From NCBI GenBank assembly GCA_029891345.1, contig CM057003.1, forward strand, positions 12,192,709 to 12,256,708: a stretch of 64,000 nucleotides of DNA, in the 5' to 3' direction. A program made the translations under genes and the position numbers. The notes below the pieces were generated by a model, which saw nothing but the letters and a program-made list of their open reading frames with translations, was not told the DNA's origin and made no database searches. Source of the DNA: Dryococelus australis (Eukaryota; Arthropoda; Insecta; Phasmatodea; Phasmatidae). Positions 60,690 through 64,000 of the stretch are shown one piece after another (positions within the stretch are counted from its first letter, which is position 1; every line of letters starts with the position of its first letter).

Positions 60690-61430
60690 TAACATGTAAA
60701 ACATTATATATTTTCGCTCCACATATAAGCGCAAGAGCTATAAGGGCTACACTGGCATGCACTATAAGTGCGCCGTCGCCGCTACGCGCAGGGTTCTGAA
60801 TTGGTGTGCAGTGTTCTGAACGTGCTGCGTGTATCTATGGGACTTTAAGCAGCGACCCTCTCATTTTATTGGTGGAAAGTCTGAAGCAAGGTTCAGCGCA
60901 TGTCCCTAAGAGTACTTTTGTGCGTATATAACGCGTATGTTTTCAAATACGGTGCTTTGAAAACGTCGTTTTTACAAATGTTTCAGTGCTCTGAAATCGT
61001 GTTTTCAAAGTGCGCGATGTCTTAGGGGTACTATGTAGCTGCGCGATACGGACGACACTAACACGCACGCCTAGTGCCTCATCGCTCCTACGCGCAAGGC
61101 GTGCAGTGTTTCCTTCGGAACGCTGTACTGTGTATATTTGACCTGTAACAGTGTTGTTTTATTACACGCGATGAAAGTCCATAGATCAAACTACCTGTGT
61201 ATAATCGTACTTTTCTCTTACCGTTTAAAGAAATTGTACATGCAAGCATTAAAAACCGCTATATTTGATCACTTTCACGATTTTTTTTCCCATTAATACA
61301 CGTAATATGATAAAAGTAAAAATATAGAGACATAGACAATAGTTTTTTACCTTCTGTGGCAAAAAAAAATCGTATTTACATAACTTTTATTTACCGAGAT
61401 ACGCGTTTACGCGCAAACAACGATTTAACA
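60690..61430. repeat. Interspersed repeat family B, copy 2
   Basis: Matches 48.3-49.2 kb: 'gcagcgaccctctcatttt', 'aaagtctgaagcaaggttcagcgc', 'cataacttttatttaccgagatacgcg', 'gcgcaaacaacgattt'. It is CpG-richer than copy 1. Confidence 0.6.
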
Positions 61431-61534
61431 GAAAACGTATCTGTACATAGGACCCTTAACAGTAATCGACATGAGTGTGTTCTCTTCGTAGTTTAGTACA
61501 TTAGACGCACGTTTTAAAGTTTCATGAAGAAAAC

Positions 61535-61990
61535 ATGCATTCCAAACCCTCTGCGACACAGTTCGAGAGCCAAGCAGGCGGGCGGGCCCCTGCAGCCTCT
61601 GGTTGGATCAAAGTCACGGCAACTGGGGCGCTGCTGATCAGCTGCAACACCTATCCGCTGACAGTTGCGGCGAGTTCGGCGAGCCGTCAATCAACTGCGT
61701 TAACAGAGCCCCAAGTGCAGGGACAAAGCTGCCCCCGGGGACGCCGTCTCTGCAGACGAGAAGAGCTGCGACTGACGCCGAGTGACGTACGAGCCTCTCG
61801 ACAAAAGGCATTGTATTGTGCCCGCCCGGCGACGAGTGGCTGATAGCACTCAGCCACTCCCTTTGGCCTTAAGCGATCAAGAACCCCCCCTCCCCTTCTC
61901 CCTCCTCCTCCTCATCTCCTGCAGATCACAACACCAACAGCACTCTCCATCATCGCCCGTCCTTCTGCTCTCGGACGCGGTAGGGTGACG
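61535..61990. promoter_or_regulatory. CpG-dense island, possible promoter or first exon
   Basis: About 450 bases far richer in GC and CpG than the surroundings (gggcgggcccc, gcccccggggacgccg, gtgacgtacg), ending in a C/T-rich tract (61,880-61,920) and 'tctcggacgcggtagggtgacg'. Short frames (60-102 residues) have no motif. It could be a host promoter, or the continuation of repeat family B, which is also followed by a CpG patch at 49.2 kb. Confidence 0.3.
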
Positions 61991-61994
61991 AGAC

Positions 61995-62284
61995 GTCTTC
62001 CTATCAATTACGCTTTTCAGCTGCTGTTGAGGGGTTTTTTTTTTTCTTTGTTCTTTCCTCCGGTCGTCTAACTGCTGGTGTGATTAACCTTCTTCGCCAT
62101 ACCACACACGTTGAAGACACTTATTTCTTTTTGCATGCTCGTTAAGGCGCCCGTCAACGGGTTGCAGTGTACTCGGAATACATGTTTTAAAATTAATCTA
62201 ATTTGAAATATTCACTATTTGTTTTGAACACAAAAAATAATAACGCTTCAGACTAGAGAGGGCTACAACTTTCAACAGATCACG
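61995..62284. other. Non-coding spacer, nothing recognised
   Basis: Short AT-rich spacer between the CpG-dense stretch and the last family A copy. No frame or motif stands out. Confidence 0.35.
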
Positions 62285-62560
62285 CTTATATAATCCATTC
62301 ACGATTAGTTCAGCCTTTTGTGACGCCCTGCCAAAGTTCTACTTGTAGAATATTCCTCCGCCTCGTACAGACTAAGCTTAACTATGTCTGAAAAATTACA
62401 CCAGGGGGACAACCAACCGCATTTGTACGCACTAAGTGTAACAGTATTTTGTATAGGAACTATTTCTTACTAGGCATTACCAACATACCTATTTTTCCCT
62501 GTACTTTATTCAATTTATTTATAAGTGAAGACTTATAATTTATAGATAGACTATGAATAA
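62285..62560 (-). mobile_element. Interspersed repeat family A, copy 4 (partial)
   Basis: 'gccctgccaaagttctacttgtagaatattcctccgcctcg' and 'gaactatttcttactaggcattaccaaca' match the 52.5 kb copy in the same orientation; similarity fades after 62,560. Confidence 0.7.
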
Positions 62561-62564
62561 CACT

Positions 62565-63635
62565 TCAATTTAACAGAAAAAAGTAACTTTTATGAACGTA
62601 ATTTGAAGTCTGAATAGCCATAAGTTAAAGGTGAAGAAAGTGTTAAGTTTTCAACAAAATTGTAGCGTCCCATTTCTTTTGTATCATTAAATACTTTAGC
62701 TGAAATCGAACATTGTGCTAAAATAACTTTCTGAAATTTGTAAGAATCAAAATTTTAAGTTTAGATCTCATATTTACACTAAATTTAACAATGATAATTC
62801 TTTTAATTATCTGTTATTATCATCGAGTTGTCGCGTATTTCATCTAACGAAACTATAAAATGTCCTCATAGAAAAGTTGTTGAACAGTTCTAACTACTAT
62901 TCCCGAACAGGCAAGCTTCCAACATATAACCTGCATAGCCTCGCCAGCTACACTGAGGTGGATGATTATTGTTTGCATTTAATTTCCATTCCCACGTTTT
63001 ATTAGCTTATCGAACATAACGTTTCTGCGTTGGCGGCTTGTTTATGCGAATCGCATTGTTGTTACCGCCATAGAAGGCACGTTGGATGAGAACAGGGAAA
63101 ACAAAGCTACATGATGAGTGAAAAGAAAGACGTTGCAGAGATCGTTAAGGGTAAACTTACCATTAGACTAGGCGTTTCTCATTCCGGTTGACAAAACGAA
63201 TAAGCAATACGTTCGTAGCCAGTTCTGGACTGATTAAGTAGCTGAGAGTAAGAAACGAAAAATGTTGTGTGCTCTACGAAGAAATGTAATGCCGGTGTGG
63301 GATTTCTTTGTTTTTCTTCTTATTTAAGCTATTCAGACTCAGAGTACACAGTTTTGAGCATAACGCTCAGAGTACTTAACGTCACAAAGGCGAAAACTGT
63401 CGTTTATCCTGGGAACTCCACCCGCCAAAAAAAACCGTGTGGCAAAGAAAATGATTTCTTTGCCGGTGTTTTGTGTACAGTTACACAATATTGCTTCAAT
63501 TCAAATAAAAGGTAGCAGAAACAAAAGTTTGCTGTCAGTGTTTCCTTTATACGTGCTCTGGAAAACAACCGTAATTAGTAAAATAGAGAAAAGTAACAAA
63601 TATTTTACAATTATATCCTATAAAAAAAAAACAAA
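62565..63635. other. Non-coding, no recognised gene
   Basis: AT-rich host sequence. An 82-residue plus frame at 63,267-63,515 and a 71-residue frame at 63,439-63,654 carry no motif. Confidence 0.35.
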
Positions 63636-63639
63636 ATGC

Positions 63640-63722
63640 TATGGTGGCTTCTAGACTCGAACCCGCTATTCCCCCCTGTGTTACTAGCATAACTCCTCTC
63701 GCCATGCGACCAATGTGGCTTG
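63640..63722 (-). ncRNA. tRNA-like sequence or SINE head with T-run
   Basis: Minus strand from 63,720: GCCACATTGGTCGCATGGCG (A-box-like) and, 40 bases on, GCGGGTTCGAGTCTAG (B box) then GAAGCCACCATAG, soon followed by a run of nine T, the Pol III stop. T-arm pairing is weak, so a tRNA pseudogene or SINE is likelier than a working tRNA. Confidence 0.45.
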
Positions 63723-63795
63723 CTTGTTGTTTTTAGGTTACTGCGATATATAGAATCTTATTTATTTACAAGGCTAGATTTCCATAGTCATTATA

Positions 63796-64000
63796 GGCTG
63801 ATCACGGTAATGTGAGCATTTTTGAAAGCCCTCTTATTTGTAATAATAGTAGGTAAATATATTTTATTTTAGCCTGATGAATTAACTCCCGAGTGTAGTG
63901 TAATATACACACTATGTTTATTATTTATATGGCAGTATTTATTTTAAAAAAAAAGATGCTTAAAAATATAAAAATTGGTTATACACGCCATCAAAGTGTT
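63796..64000 (+). mobile_element. MITE family C, cut by window end
   Basis: GGCTGATCACGGTAATGTGA followed by 'gcatttttgaaagccctctt' is the family's terminal sequence. The opposite end lies beyond the window or is lost. Confidence 0.6.

Noticed and set aside
61535-61988. 102- and 68-residue frames in the CpG-rich island
   Set aside because: Compositional; no domain, splice support or conservation visible.

Overview
The window looks like a repeat-rich, AT-rich stretch of a large arthropod genome, most likely an insect. I base this on the insect-type Maverick/Polinton (adintovirus-like) protein families, the tRNA-derived SINE heads, the MITEs and the absence of bacterial-style gene packing. I cannot name the species. 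I found no intact host protein-coding gene. Nearly everything recognisable is the decayed remains of large protein-primed-polymerase DNA elements (Maverick/Polinton or adintovirus-like) plus smaller repeats.

Region by region. (1) About 0.4-5.5 kb is the late, virion-protein block of one Maverick/adintovirus-like element. On the minus strand lie a double-jelly-roll major capsid relic and an unrecognised helical remnant. On the plus strand, in order, lie a DUF8207-like protein, a parvovirus-type phospholipase A2 domain protein, a hydrophobic pX-like core segment, an adenain-like cysteine protease and a fibre-like protein with repeated modules. All carry frameshifts and stops. (2) 5.5-13.2 kb is non-coding, with a tRNA-derived SINE near 6.1 kb and a solitary Maverick-type terminal repeat starting at 8,973. 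(3) 13,190-34,277 is one large element with inverted terminal repeats of about 1.9 kb or more, AG...CT ends and an interior holding a decayed protein-primed DNA polymerase B (minus, 17.2-20.7 kb) with a probable 55-nt intron. It also has a small Cys-rich reading frame downstream of the polymerase, a (ACT)n tract of about 440 bp, a 250-bp tandem array and a decayed Cys/His-rich gene of unknown family (25.7-28.9 kb). (4) 34.3-39.7 kb holds non-coding DNA, a MITE and a perfect 5 x 42-bp minisatellite. (5) 39,675-46,076 is a second, truncated copy of the same element family in the same orientation, again with polB and the small Cys-rich frame. It has decayed independently, because different catalytic residues are missing. 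(6) 46-64 kb is a mosaic of interspersed repeats: family A in four copies, family B in two, a MITE family sharing an end with family A, 61-bp and ~140-bp tandem repeats, CpG-rich patches near 49.3 and 61.7 kb, and a tRNA-like sequence near 63.7 kb.

How the parts fit. In a living Maverick/adintovirus-like element the polymerase copies the linear genome, while capsid, PLA2, protease and fibre proteins build a particle. Here replication genes (elements 2 and 3) and virion genes (0.4-5.5 kb) sit in separate insertions, none intact. The most interesting leads are the conserved small Cys-rich gene next to polB, the unknown 25.7-28.9 kb cargo gene with a duplicated module, and the clustered AGGTCA-type nuclear-receptor half-sites in the terminal repeats.
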